Positions 54,485 through 63,430 are shown, numbered from the stretch's first letter. The stretch: 64,000 nt of DNA from an uncultured Cohaesibacter sp. (GCF_963664735.1 NZ_OY761553.1:3841001-3905000); one strand, 5' to 3'. Notes: a model not told the origin generated them from the sequence alone. Numbers and translations are program-made.

Positions 54485-55036
54485 TTAGCCAACCAGTGTT
54501 GCGCCGCCGATGTCACGGTTGCATGGGCACAGTTCGTCTGTCTGCAGGGCGTCGAGAACGCGCAGGGTGTCTTTCGGGTTACGACCAACATTGAGGTTGG
54601 TTGCATAGACGTGCTGGATGGTGTTGTCAGGGTCAACAACATAGGTGTAACGGTAAGCTACGCCGTCCGGATGGCGTACGCCAAGGCCGTCGATCAGTTC
54701 GCCTTTGGTGTCTGCAAAGCTCCAGATAGGCAGTCTGTTGAGATCCGGATGATCACGACGCCATGCCAGTTTTACGAATTCGTTGTCAGTGGAGCCGCCC
54801 ATAACGACAGCGTCGCGATCTTCGAACTCGTCTTTCAGACGAGCAAATTCTGCGATTTCGGTCGGGCAAACAAAGGTGAAGTCTTTCGGATAGAAGAAGA
54901 TGACTTTCCATTTGCCATCGAAGCTTTTCTCGGTGATTGGCTCAAATGCCTCAACGCCGTCTTCAACAATTTCATTAAAACCAGGTTTTACGCCTGTTAC
55001 AGTAAATTCAGGAAGTTTATCGCCAATGCCAAGCAT
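54485..55036 (-). CDS. ahpC: Peroxiredoxin AhpC
   Basis: A 183-residue 2-Cys peroxiredoxin that reduces hydrogen and organic peroxides. The peroxidatic cysteine is C57 in DFTFVCPTE; the resolving cysteine lies in the C-terminal TDELCPCNRDIGG, an arrangement seen in AhpD-linked AhpCs. The Met at 55036 has GGAG upstream and yields the normal N-terminus (MLGIGDKLPEFTV); the frame runs on to 55156 without similarity. It is divergent from oxyR across a palindromic promoter region and followed by ahpD. Confidence 0.96.
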   Translation of the reverse strand: MLGIGDKLPEFTVTGVKPGFNEIVEDGVEAFEPITEKSFDGKWKVIFFYPKDFTFVCPTEIAEFARLKDEFEDRDAVVMGGSTDNEFVKLAWRRDHPDLNRLPIWSFADTKGELIDGLGVRHPDGVAYRYTYVVDPDNTIQHVYATNLNVGRNPKDTLRVLDALQTDELCPCNRDIGGATLVG

Positions 55037-55166
55037 ATTTTTTCTCCAGGATTCTGACCTCTTGGGAGCAAGGTCTAGATTAGAATGATTCAAAATTCTT
55101 CCTCTATGAACCATATTTTGGACAGCTCTGCAAACATCAAATTTCGAATTTGCCAATCGATTTTTT

Positions 55167-55200
55167 CGATCATATAGTGTTTTTACGTGCTATCTGATCG
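55167..55200. promoter_or_regulatory. Palindrome between ahpC and oxyR, candidate OxyR site
   Basis: CGATCATATAG (55167-55177) and CTATCTGATCG (55190-55200) are reverse complements at 10 of 11 positions around a 12-bp spacer. The ATAG...CTAT core recalls OxyR half-sites. It lies 131 bp upstream of ahpC and 46 bp upstream of oxyR. Confidence 0.6.
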
Positions 55201-55245
55201 AACGGGTCGATTGGACAAGCCGTTCAAGCCCGGAGCCTTGCATTC

Positions 55246-56160
55246 ATGACCATCCGTCCCACTTTGCGACAACTTCATTATCTGTCCGCACTGGCTGAAA
55301 AACGGTCTTTTCGAGAGGCTGCTGCGGCCTGTCTGGTGTCTCAATCCACATTGAGTGCGGGGATTCGTCAGCTGGAAGAGATTCTGCAGGTAACTCTTGT
55401 GGATAGAGAAAGCGATCATTTCCGATTGACAGTCATGGGTGTGGAAATTCTGGAGCGGGCGCGGTGCCTGCTGCGTGATGCGGATGATCTTGTCGCGGTG
55501 GCGCAACGGCATGACAAGCCGTTGGCGGGGCGCTTGCGCCTTGGGGTCATTCCGTCTATCGGACCTTTTCTTCTGCCTCGGGCCTTGCCCGGGTTGCGAA
55601 AGGATTTTCCTGAATTGAAGCTCTATCTGCGCGAAGCTCTTTCGCGGCAGTTGCTAGATGATGTCCGGGCAGGTCGCCTTGATGCGGCGGTGCTCGCCTT
55701 GCCTTATCCTATTGATGATTTTGCATGCGAGAGTCTCGGTATGGATGGTTTTCGCGTTGCTTTGCCGCTGGATCACCCCTCTGTTGACAAGGAGGTCATA
55801 TCCTCTGAGACGCTCAAGAATGAAGCGCTGATCCTGCTTGAAGACGGCCATTGTATACGAGACCACATCTTGTCCTGTCTTGATTTGGGAAATGCAGCTC
55901 GACGCTCGCGCGAGAGCGGGACGGACTATATTGAGGCAACGAGCCTCATTACGATTGTGCAGATGGTGGCCAATGGTCTCGGGATTACCTTGTTGCCTGA
56001 GATCGCCCTGAAAACCGGATTTGTCGAAGGGCTTGACATCGCGCTCAGGGATCTTGCCGAGCAGCCTGCTGAGCGGGAGATTGCCATTGTCTGGCGTAAA
56101 AATTCAGCCTTCGAGCCGAACATTCGACTCCTGGCGGGGCAGCTTTCAGACTTTGTGTAG
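55246..56160 (+). CDS. oxyR: Peroxide-sensing LysR-type regulator OxyR
   Basis: A 304-residue activator. The helix-turn-helix is FREAAAACLVSQSTLSAGIRQLE, with the OxyR-typical LRQLHYLSALAEKRSF start. The redox pair is C203 and C211 in LLEDGHCIRDHILSC, equivalent to the E. coli C199/C208 disulfide, although the spacing is one residue shorter. Divergent placement opposite ahpC-ahpD with a shared palindrome makes the function assignment strong. Confidence 0.94.
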   Translation: MTIRPTLRQLHYLSALAEKRSFREAAAACLVSQSTLSAGIRQLEEILQVTLVDRESDHFRLTVMGVEILERARCLLRDADDLVAVAQRHDKPLAGRLRLGVIPSIGPFLLPRALPGLRKDFPELKLYLREALSRQLLDDVRAGRLDAAVLALPYPIDDFACESLGMDGFRVALPLDHPSVDKEVISSETLKNEALILLEDGHCIRDHILSCLDLGNAARRSRESGTDYIEATSLITIVQMVANGLGITLLPEIALKTGFVEGLDIALRDLAEQPAEREIAIVWRKNSAFEPNIRLLAGQLSDFV

Positions 56161-56467
56161 ATTCTGGCTCTTGCCTTACCACAAACATTTACCATGTCTT
56201 GCCAATCTTCCCCAATTCTTCCTCTGATGCTAAAGAGCATGCGATTCTCTTTGTTGAAGGGCTTGAATTTTTTGCTATTTGGGATAAGAAGAGGGCGAAG
56301 TAACGCTATTTGATCAAAGAATCTCGTGAAAGCAGTCTTTTTTTGAAAGATTGCACTGGTCAAGTGCGTTCCGGTTCTGTATAAGGTCCGCAACCTCTTC
56401 CATTAGAGTTATCGCCGCGACAGGGCTTGTCTCTGTAAAGCGGTCTATTGACGACGGAGTTTTGACC
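56161..56467 (+). other. Intergenic region between oxyR and rpmF
   Basis: A 307-bp stretch without a gene. It should hold the rpmF promoter. A hairpin is possible at 56332-56354 (GCAGTCTTT with AAAGATTGC, one wobble), 114 bp before the L32 start. Confidence 0.45.
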
Positions 56468-56647
56468 ATGGCTGTGCCAAAAAGTAAAGTGACCCGTATG
56501 AAGCGTGGCTTCCGCCGCTCTGCGGACGCACTCAAGCAGTCGGTCTATGTCGAAGACAAGGATTCTGGCGAACTGCGCCGTCCTCATCATATCGACCTGA
56601 AGACCGGCATGTATCGTGGTCGTCAGATTTTGGAAGCTAAAGACTAA
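56468..56647 (+). CDS. rpmF: 50S ribosomal protein L32
   Basis: A 59-residue ribosomal protein with the L32 signature start [22 protein letters not shown] and the conserved RPHHID segment. The zinc-binding cysteines of some L32 proteins are absent, as is common in alphaproteobacteria. The open frame extends upstream to 56351 but homology begins at this Met. It is a single-gene unit ending in a strong terminator. Confidence 0.98.
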   Translation: MAVPKSKVTRMKRGFRRSADALKQSVYVEDKDSGELRRPHHIDLKTGMYRGRQILEAKD

Positions 56648-56973
56648 GCCCTTGCGGTTTGGCTTTGGTGCCCTGTGACGATGAAAATTTAAAAAGGTCG
56701 GATTTTATCCGGCCTTTTTTTATGCGCATTTGTTGTGAAAGAGATTGTCTTATCCGTTGGCAAATCGGTGCGCATGTCAGACTATAAGGCTCGGTTCCCG
56801 AGCCTGTTGAGGGATCGCGGGCCTTGGTTTAAAGCAGGACGCTCAGGAGTGGTATTCTGAGCCGATATGATAGGCCCTGTACCGGATCGTGTCTTTGACC
56901 CAAAGGCGCGTCGCATTTTGCCAAAATCATTTGTTATCTGCTCACCGCAGGCCATTCTGCAGGGAGATTTGCA
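56648..56973 (+). other. Intergenic region after rpmF
   Basis: It holds the rpmF terminator at 56691-56721. The rest shows no gene or repeat that I can support. Confidence 0.45.
56691..56721 (+). terminator. Terminator of rpmF
   Basis: AAAAAGGTCGGA (56691-56702) pairs with TCCGGCCTTTTT (56708-56719) with one G-T pair, running into a T tract. Confidence 0.85.
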
Positions 56974-57393
56974 ATGCTCTTTAACATTCCGCTCTTGATC
57001 GCGCCTTTGGCCGTTTATAATTTTTTCGCTTTCGGATTGCTCGGCGCTTCTGTTGGTGATCCCTGGAGCGTGCCCATCTTGACTATCGAAATGATTTCTT
57101 CGGCACGTTGGACACTGACGTTGGGTGATATCATGATCGTGGCGGCGTTGGTGTTGTTGTTTGTGGAAATCCTGAAAGCGACAAGAACCGGCGTTAGCTC
57201 AATTATCGACCATATCCTGTCGACCCTGCTTTTCATCATCTATCTTGTTGAATTTTTGCTTGTCAGAGAAACTGCCACATCGGTGTTCTTCATCTTGATG
57301 ATCATTTCTTTGGTGGATGTGATTGCTGGCTATTCGGTAACCATCACCGGTGCGCGGCGGGATATGTCATTCGGGCCGGGGCCACACGCCTAA
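56974..57393 (+). CDS. Small membrane protein of unknown function
   Basis: A 139-residue hydrophobic protein with four predicted membrane segments at about residues 3-27, 46-66, 74-94 and 98-122, joined by short loops, and a short basic-to-polar tail (GARRDMSFGPGPHA). I do not recognise a named family. AGGGAG precedes the ATG by a normal distance, and the length and composition support a real gene. It lies 53 bp before the gamma-glutamyltransferase gene on the same strand, so cotranscription is likely. Confidence 0.8.
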   Translation: MLFNIPLLIAPLAVYNFFAFGLLGASVGDPWSVPILTIEMISSARWTLTLGDIMIVAALVLLFVEILKATRTGVSSIIDHILSTLLFIIYLVEFLLVRETATSVFFILMIISLVDVIAGYSVTITGARRDMSFGPGPHA

Positions 57394-57446
57394 AAGGGTT
57401 CTCTCATTTCAATTCTCTATATTTTGGGGCTTTAGGAGCTGGTGCA

Positions 57447-59033
57447 TTGAGAAATTTTCAAGTTCCCGGGCGTTCTCCGGTCTTCGCAGAACAAGGCGTA
57501 TGCGCCACCTCTCACCCGATTGCCAGCGCTGTGGCCATCTCTATTTTGCAAAAGGGTGGCAATGCGGTTGATGCGGCTGTGGCTGCGGGTGCAACGCTTT
57601 GTGTGGTTGAACCGCATATGACCGGTATCGGTGGTGACTGTTTTGCTATTGTTGCTGAAGCAGATGGACAGGTCTTTGGCTATAATGGATCTGGTCGTTC
57701 CGCAAAAGCGGCGGTGACCGACTGGTTCATTTATCAAGGGATTGATGAAATTTCCGAAGATAGCATTCATGCCGTGACTGTGCCTGGTGCCTTGAAATGC
57801 TGGGAGCACCTTGTGCAAACCCATGGTCGCTTGGGGTTTGACGAGGTTCTGGCTCCCGCGATCGATTATGCCGAACGCGGCGTTGCCGCCGCACCGCGTG
57901 TTGCTACAGATTGGGCCAAGCTTGCTGAAGGGCTCAAGAATGACCCCGGTGCGGCAAAGCATTTTCTGATTGGTGACAGAGCTCCGCTAGTGGGTGAGCG
58001 TTATAGTCTGCCTGCTCTTGGCCAGACCTTGCGCAAAGTGGCAGAAAATGGTTCTGACGCTTTCTATTACGGTGAGATTGCAGCGGAAATTTCTGCGCTT
58101 GTTCGGGGTTATGGCGGTCTCTTGACCGAAGAGGATATGGCGGGAATTTCCTGTGATCCTGTCGTGCCAGTGAAAGCTTCCTATCGTGGGGTAGATGTTC
58201 TGGAATTGCCGCCAAATGGGCAGGGTATTACTGCTTTGACGCTCTTGAAGATCCTTGAACAGTTTGATTTGGCCGGGCTCGATCCGCATGGTGCTGAGCG
58301 GCATCATTTGCAATTGGAGGCCGGGCGGCTGGCCTACGCGATGCGCGATGCCTTTATTGCTGCGCCGGAGCATATGGCTGTTGATGTCGAAACGCTGGTT
58401 TCTGAGGCTTATGCCAGTGAGTTGGCGCGCAGCATCTCTCCTTTGAGGCGAAATGATGCGCTGCCATCGGTTGTCCCGTCCCAATCTGATACAATTTATT
58501 TAACGGTTGCAGACAGTGAGGGGCGCGCCATCTCCTTTATCAATTCCGTCTATCGTGGCTTTGGTGCGCGGGTCTGTACCAAGAAAAGTGGCGTGATGTT
58601 GCAAAATCGTGGTGCCTGCTTTGTGGTGGATCCCGGCCATCCCAATTGTATTGATGGCGGAAAGAGGCCTTTGCATACCATCATTCCTGCCATGGCCCTC
58701 AAGGCTGGCAAGCCGTGGCTGTCATTTGGGGTCATGGGGGGCGCTTATCAGGCGCAAGGTCATGCTCAGGTCATCTCCAATATGGTTGATTTTGGCATGG
58801 ACCCTCAAGAGGCTCTGGATTGCGAGAGGGTGTTCTGGAATGACAGCGGCACCATTGCTGCCGAGGATGGTCTTTCCGAAGAAGCCTATCAGGCTCTCGC
58901 CGCCATGGGGCACCCGATGATGCGGGCGAAGACACCGCATGGTGGTGGGCAAGTAATTGAAATAAATAGGGATACCAAGATCTATCAGGCAGCCTCTGAT
59001 CCTCGCAAGGATGGCTTGGCGATAGGTTTTTAG
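57447..59033 (+). CDS. ggt: Gamma-glutamyltransferase
   Basis: A 528-residue enzyme of the Ntn-hydrolase family that transfers or hydrolyses gamma-glutamyl groups such as in glutathione. The self-cleavage and nucleophile threonine should be T349 in SQSDTIYLTVAD. Other conserved pieces are ATSHPIASAVAISILQKGGNAVDAAVA, PHMTGIGGDCFAIV and the oxyanion-like FGVMGGAYQAQGH. The start is a TTG with AGGAG about 9 nt upstream; no earlier in-frame start fits. No signal peptide is visible, unlike periplasmic E. coli Ggt, so a cytoplasmic role in gamma-glutamyl compound use is possible. Confidence 0.93.
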   Translation: MRNFQVPGRSPVFAEQGVCATSHPIASAVAISILQKGGNAVDAAVAAGATLCVVEPHMTGIGGDCFAIVAEADGQVFGYNGSGRSAKAAVTDWFIYQGIDEISEDSIHAVTVPGALKCWEHLVQTHGRLGFDEVLAPAIDYAERGVAAAPRVATDWAKLAEGLKNDPGAAKHFLIGDRAPLVGERYSLPALGQTLRKVAENGSDAFYYGEIAAEISALVRGYGGLLTEEDMAGISCDPVVPVKASYRGVDVLELPPNGQGITALTLLKILEQFDLAGLDPHGAERHHLQLEAGRLAYAMRDAFIAAPEHMAVDVETLVSEAYASELARSISPLRRNDALPSVVPSQSDTIYLTVADSEGRAISFINSVYRGFGARVCTKKSGVMLQNRGACFVVDPGHPNCIDGGKRPLHTIIPAMALKAGKPWLSFGVMGGAYQAQGHAQVISNMVDFGMDPQEALDCERVFWNDSGTIAAEDGLSEEAYQALAAMGHPMMRAKTPHGGGQVIEINRDTKIYQAASDPRKDGLAIGF

Positions 59034-59078
59034 GCGGGCTTGAACGGGTGTTCTGATGGTTGGACATCCGTTTCTGTG

Positions 59079-59104
59079 ATAGCCACGGCTGATGTCGTGG
59101 CTAT
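59079..59104 (+). terminator. Hairpin after ggt
   Basis: ATAGCCACG (59079-59087) pairs perfectly with CGTGGCTAT (59096-59104), followed by TTGC. It is 46 bp past the ggt stop; a weak T tail makes it a moderate terminator. Confidence 0.5.
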
Positions 59105-59126
59105 TTGCAAAGCGCAACGGGTTGTG

Positions 59127-59459
59127 TCAGATCACATTCCTCAAGACAGGCATATCTGCAACCGTTTGTGGGCGACGGCGGGCCTGGCCATAGGCGCGGG
59201 CTGCCTCGCGTGGGCTTCTTGCGGCGCTGTGGCGACGGTTGATACGGCTCAGCTCACTGCTCAGGATCTGTGCCTGAATGTAAGCCTGCTGATTGGTTGC
59301 ATATTGCAACGCCGCAGAAACCGGAACTGGAGCATCGCTGCGCTCAACGGGGACGACTGATCGCTCGGCTTGCGCTCTGCCGTCTATCAGAAGCCGCTGA
59401 AACTGTGAACTTCTGTCAGCAGGGTTATAAAGTGCTGGTACAACTCTTAAACCAGACAT
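59127..59459 (-). CDS. Hypothetical protein, 110 residues
   Basis: I do not recognise this protein. It is basic and Ala/Arg/Gln-rich, with a likely helix NQQAYIQAQILSSELSRINRR and an Arg-rich second half, and no membrane segment. In its favour are GGGAAGG ahead of the ATG at 8-9 nt spacing and the lack of any plausible gene on the opposite strand. Overlapping plus-strand frames look less coding. It is divergent from the GGDEF/EAL gene and convergent with ggt. Confidence 0.55.
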   Translation of the reverse strand: MSGLRVVPALYNPADRSSQFQRLLIDGRAQAERSVVPVERSDAPVPVSAALQYATNQQAYIQAQILSSELSRINRRHSAARSPREAARAYGQARRRPQTVADMPVLRNVI

Positions 59460-59779
59460 TGTTGACGCCTTCCCGCTATTGTCTCAATTTGGGACAATAT
59501 TCTTTGTTTTTTTCTATCTACGGGAAGAAATTGCAAGAAGTGAGCCAGATCGTTAACACTCTGTTAATAATTGGTCACTCCCGGTAAGTCGTTAAATGGT
59601 GATCAAATTTGGCAAAAATTAACTACGCTTGTGTCAAAATTGGCTTGAGGCTTTCTGTCCGGTTCTTGATGTGGTTCCCTCGCATCAAATTGGCAGGGAA
59701 AGTATCGGGATCACTTACTGGTGCAGCGTCATAGGCGGTAGAATCGGCGTGCATCATCAGGCAGAGAGGGCAAAACGGG
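59460..59779. other. Divergent intergenic region before the GGDEF/EAL gene
   Basis: A 320-bp AT-rich stretch without a gene. It has the palindrome TTAACA-CTC-TGTTAA at 59553-59567 and should contain promoters for the divergent hypothetical gene and the GGDEF/EAL gene. Confidence 0.5.
59553..59567. promoter_or_regulatory. Palindrome TTAACA-N3-TGTTAA
   Basis: A perfect 6-bp inverted repeat around three bases, between two divergent genes and 213 bp before the GGDEF/EAL start. It is an operator candidate with no assigned regulator. Confidence 0.4.
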
Positions 59780-61495
59780 TTGGAAACTTCATCTTCCCGA
59801 ACCAAAGCAGATATGCAGGCGCGCGATATTCTCACTTCCATCGGCGAAGTGGTGTATGACTGGCAAGCGGCCAGCGATCGCCTGCGTTGGAGCAACAATG
59901 CCTTTGATGTGCTGCAGACCGACATTCTATCTGTTTTCCCGAACGGCAAATCTTATACTGATCTCATTACTCCGGACACGTTGACCGCTCGCTACAGGGC
60001 TATTTTCGGTTCTGGAAAAAGCGACGATGGTGAAGGGGTGCCATTCGAATGTATCTACTGTCTGGCCCCTCTTGGTTTTGAGAATGAGCTAAGGCTCTGG
60101 GTTGAGGAAAGTGGCCGGTGGTTTGCCGATGGTACGGGGCGTGCAGACCGCGTGCATGGCATCATCCGCGTTGTCAATGAAGAGCAGCACCGCGAGCAGC
60201 GTTTGCGCTTTCTGTCCCAATTTGATGCTTTGACTGGCCTGTTCAATCGTTCGGTCTTTCTGGATCAACTGCAGCAGACGCTTGAGCAGTGTAAGCAAAA
60301 GGGCAAGGACGCCTGTTTCCTGATTGCGCATATCGACAATTTTCGGGTTGTGAACGAGGCCTATGGTTTTGATGTGGCCGATCAGGTGATCTGTGAAGTG
60401 GCCCGACGCATCGCGCGGCGTTTGCGTGACGGCGATCTGGTCGGACGAATATCGGGCACCAAGTTTGGCCTTTTGATCAACAATTGTTCCGAAAAGGAAA
60501 TGGCTGCGGCGGCGGAACGTTTTCTGGATGCCGCACGCGAAGAGCTGATCATTACCGATGCCGGCTCGGTTCATGTCACCTTGACGATGGGCGGGGTTTA
60601 TCTCGGCGAAGGGGTTGAGGATCTGCGGCAGGCCGAGATTTGTGCTCTTGATGCTCTGGATCGGGCCAAGAGCCATAGCCGTGGCACATTCCGTTCCTTC
60701 CATGCCAAGCCATTTGCGCTGGAAGAACGGCAGCAGAAAATCCGCATGTCTGATGAGGTGATTACCGCTTTGAACGAGCGGCGGATCGATCTCGCCTTTC
60801 AGCCGGTTGTTGATGCGCGTTCCGGCGAAGTCGCCTTTCATGAAGTGCTCGTGCGCGTGGATGATCGCGATGGCAAGCCCATTCCGGCAGACAGCTTTGT
60901 GCAATATGCCGAGCAACTTGGTCTCGGGGCAATGCTTGATCATCGCGTTCTTGAGATGACACTTGATCTTTTGTTCAGTCATGAAGAGGCACGGTTGAGC
61001 ATGAATGTCTCACCCGACATCGGGTGCGACAAGGAGTGGATGTGCTATCTGAAGGCTCGGCTTGTCAGTAATCCCGATGTGGCCAAACGCTTGATGATCG
61101 AGATTGCAGAGCGCTCGACACTGGACAATCCTGAAGCGGCTGCCGACTTTGTCAAATCACTCAAGGAACTGGGTATCCGGGTTGCCATCGATGATTTCGG
61201 GGCTGGCTACACATCCTTTCAGCATCTGCAAAAGCTGGATGCAGACATGGTCAAGATTACGGGCAGCCTGATGCATGATATCGCAGAGAACAGCCAGAAC
61301 CGCGCTATCGTGCGCATGTTTGCAGAGCTGGCGAGCGAGTTGGGCTTTGAAGTGGTCGCCAAGTGGGTTGTCAGTGCAGAGGTGGCTGATTTGCTGGCGC
61401 CGCTCAAGATCGCCTATTTGCAAGGGTTCCACTTTGGTGAGCCCGTCAGGACAATTCCTTGGAAACAGGATGATACACAGGCCAGCACGAAATAG
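59780..61495 (+). CDS. GGDEF/EAL protein with degenerate active sites
   Basis: A 571-residue cytoplasmic protein: PAS-like N-terminus (about 15-135), GGDEF domain (about 146-305) and EAL domain (about 325-560). The GGDEF motif reads SGTKF at 225-229, so no cyclase activity is expected. The EAL domain reads HEVLVR (E355 kept), N409, E441, DDFGAG (D471, D472) and K492, but the catalytic glutamate of the usual AEG motif is lysine (K528 in VAKWV). It may therefore be a c-di-GMP receptor or a non-catalytic regulator. The TTG start has AGAGGG 9 nt upstream; ATG 59813 lacks a ribosome site. No membrane helix is seen. Confidence 0.9.
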   Translation: METSSSRTKADMQARDILTSIGEVVYDWQAASDRLRWSNNAFDVLQTDILSVFPNGKSYTDLITPDTLTARYRAIFGSGKSDDGEGVPFECIYCLAPLGFENELRLWVEESGRWFADGTGRADRVHGIIRVVNEEQHREQRLRFLSQFDALTGLFNRSVFLDQLQQTLEQCKQKGKDACFLIAHIDNFRVVNEAYGFDVADQVICEVARRIARRLRDGDLVGRISGTKFGLLINNCSEKEMAAAAERFLDAAREELIITDAGSVHVTLTMGGVYLGEGVEDLRQAEICALDALDRAKSHSRGTFRSFHAKPFALEERQQKIRMSDEVITALNERRIDLAFQPVVDARSGEVAFHEVLVRVDDRDGKPIPADSFVQYAEQLGLGAMLDHRVLEMTLDLLFSHEEARLSMNVSPDIGCDKEWMCYLKARLVSNPDVAKRLMIEIAERSTLDNPEAAADFVKSLKELGIRVAIDDFGAGYTSFQHLQKLDADMVKITGSLMHDIAENSQNRAIVRMFAELASELGFEVVAKWVVSAEVADLLAPLKIAYLQGFHFGEPVRTIPWKQDDTQASTK

Positions 61496-61497
61496 TG

Positions 61498-61520
61498 GCT
61501 GACCAAGGGGTCGGCTTTTG
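61498..61520 (+). terminator. Terminator of the GGDEF/EAL gene
   Basis: GCTGACC (61498-61504) pairs with GGTCGGC (61509-61515), with one T-G pair and a 4-base loop, followed by TTTT. It sits between convergent genes. Confidence 0.75.
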
Positions 61521-61531
61521 GAGGAGGGGCT

Positions 61532-62107
61532 TTAGCGACCGTTGCTCCGGTCCACCAATTCTGAAATGGTTCTCTGCATATCTGCAATCTGATCTTTTAG
61601 CAGTTCAAGTTCGCTAGGCTTGGTTGGTTCTGGCTCTTTCTTTTGTGGCTGCGCGGTGCTGCCAAAGGGCATGAACATTTTCATGGCATTCTCGAAGATT
61701 TCCGAGTTTCGCCGAACCTGTTCCTCCATTGCTTCCATTGCCGAATTGCCGAAGGATTCTGTCATCTTCTTTCTCAGGCTTTCCTGATCCTTGGCAAGAT
61801 TTTTCATCGTGAAATCGAGATAACTCGGCACCAGATTTTGCATCGAATCCCCGTAGAAGCGGATCAATTGACGCAGGAAGGCAATGGGAAGCAGATGTTG
61901 TCCCTTGTTTTCGTGTTCGAAGATAATTTGTGTCAGGACGGAGCGGGTTATGTCCTCGCCGCTTTTGGCGTCGTAGACGACAAAATCTTCCTCGGCTTTT
62001 ACCATGTCGGAGAGATCTTCAAGGGTCACATAGGTGCTGGTGCCGGTGTTGTATAATCTGCGGTTTGCATATTTTTTTATGACAGTCTGTTCTGCTTGTT
62101 TCGTCAT
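61532..62107 (-). CDS. phaR: Polyhydroxyalkanoate synthesis repressor PhaR
   Basis: A 191-residue DNA- and granule-binding protein. The N-terminal DNA-binding domain is KKYANRRLYNTGTSTYVTLEDL, followed by the PHB-accumulation regulatory domain (VLTQIIFEHENKGQHLLPIAFLRQLIRFYGDSM). The C-terminus has a long helical part and a short coiled-coil end. PhaR represses phasin and PHA genes until it is titrated by granules. It is divergent from phbB, 594 bp away. Confidence 0.96.
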   Translation of the reverse strand: MTKQAEQTVIKKYANRRLYNTGTSTYVTLEDLSDMVKAEEDFVVYDAKSGEDITRSVLTQIIFEHENKGQHLLPIAFLRQLIRFYGDSMQNLVPSYLDFTMKNLAKDQESLRKKMTESFGNSAMEAMEEQVRRNSEIFENAMKMFMPFGSTAQPQKKEPEPTKPSELELLKDQIADMQRTISELVDRSNGR

Positions 62108-62701
62108 GTATGCAAGGCCTCGTGGACGGAGTCACAGTTGGGGGCGCGTTAATTTTCTTCGCTTGACTTGACTATAATCTAAATTGTTCATGGTGCATTG
62201 CCAAGAGGTGGCTACCTATCCTTTTAGCAAGTGCAAAAAGATAAATGTGACCAGTAAAAGGGCATGACTATTTTCTAGGTCTTTCAGACTAGGCCCATGG
62301 CTTAATTGACTCCTTGCCGCTTTCTGAACGATTTTCAGGGACCAAAATTCAAATTTGGAATTGGTTTTTTTGAGAGTTATTTTGCGTTGCAATATGAAAT
62401 TCTTTTCAGAATTCCTGTTTGCAACACAGCAGAGAAGCTCTCAGAGCATGGGCGAGAGGCATCGATCGTTTCTTATGGCTCTGTCTGGCCAAGCTTTAGA
62501 ATAGGCTTCGTCTGAAGAACGCGATGGATAAAGGAAATGTGCTGGGCAGCATTGGGTGGTCAGAAAAGCAAATTATGGAACTGGCTTGCTGCCCTGTTTG
62601 GTGCAACGGACAAAGATATCGAAGACGATAATTCAAGGTGGAGGAACCTGCCCGGCCCGGAGAGGGGGACAGGCAAAGGTTTTTACGAGGGGAGAGAGAC
62701 T
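62108..62701. other. Divergent intergenic region between phaR and phbB
   Basis: A 594-bp stretch with no gene that I can support. The phbB frame runs open to 62537, but that part does not resemble the enzyme. A near-palindrome TTGCGTTGCAA lies at 62382-62392; TGC/GCA motifs are a feature of PhaR sites. Promoters for both genes should be here. Confidence 0.55.
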
Positions 62702-63430
62702 ATGTCCAAGGTTGCTGTTGTAACTGGTGGAACAAGAGGAATTGGTGAAGCGATATCTATCGCTTTGAAGGAGGCTGGCTATTTTGTTGCTGCCAATTAT
62801 GGTGGTAATGACGAAAGAGCACGAGCTTTTACAGAACGCACTGGCATCAAGGCCTACAAGTGGGATGTCGGCGACTATGAGGCGTGCAAGGCTGGTCTGA
62901 AGTGGGTTGAGGAAGATCTGGGGATCATCGACATTGTGGTTAACAATGCGGGGATTACGCGAGACGGCATGTTGCACAAGATGGAGATTGACCAGTGGCA
63001 TGAGGTCATCAATGTCAATCTCAACTCCATGTATTACATGACCAAGCCAATCATTGATGAAATGCGGGCTCGCGGGCATGGGCGCATCATCAATATCTCC
63101 TCGATCAACGGTCAGAAGGGACAGATGGGGCAGACCAACTACTCTGCCGCCAAGGCCGGTGTTATCGGCTTTACCAAGGCGCTGGCGCAGGAAGTTGCGC
63201 GCAAGGGCGTTACGGTAAACTGCATTTGCCCAGGTTATATCGATACGGACATGGTGTCTGCCGTGCCTGAAAAGGTGCTGGAAAGCATCGTGGCCAATAT
63301 TCCTGTTGGGCGTCTGGGGCAGGCCGAAGAAATAGCCGCGCTGGTTTCCTTTTTGGCCTCCGAGCAGGCTGGCTTCATAACCGGGTCGGTCATGACGATC
63401 AACGGTGGCCAGTATATGGCGAACGGCTAA
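62702..63430 (+). CDS. phbB: Acetoacetyl-CoA reductase
   Basis: A 242-residue NADPH-dependent short-chain dehydrogenase making 3-hydroxybutyryl-CoA for polyhydroxybutyrate. Cofactor motif GGTRGIGEAIS, NNAGITRDGMLHKM, the catalytic Tyr-x3-Lys in NYSAAKAGVIGF, and the C-terminal GGQYMANG ending match PhbB closely. GGGGAG precedes ATG 62702 at the usual distance. The usual thiolase phaA is not upstream, so it is transcribed alone here, opposite phaR. FabG is the main alternative, but the ending and the DGMLHKM stretch favour PhbB. Confidence 0.95.
   Translation: MSKVAVVTGGTRGIGEAISIALKEAGYFVAANYGGNDERARAFTERTGIKAYKWDVGDYEACKAGLKWVEEDLGIIDIVVNNAGITRDGMLHKMEIDQWHEVINVNLNSMYYMTKPIIDEMRARGHGRIINISSINGQKGQMGQTNYSAAKAGVIGFTKALAQEVARKGVTVNCICPGYIDTDMVSAVPEKVLESIVANIPVGRLGQAEEIAALVSFLASEQAGFITGSVMTINGGQYMANG

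Noticed and set aside
62537-62701. N-terminal extension of phbB
   Set aside because: The 55 extra residues do not resemble acetoacetyl-CoA reductases, and a strong ribosome site precedes ATG 62702.
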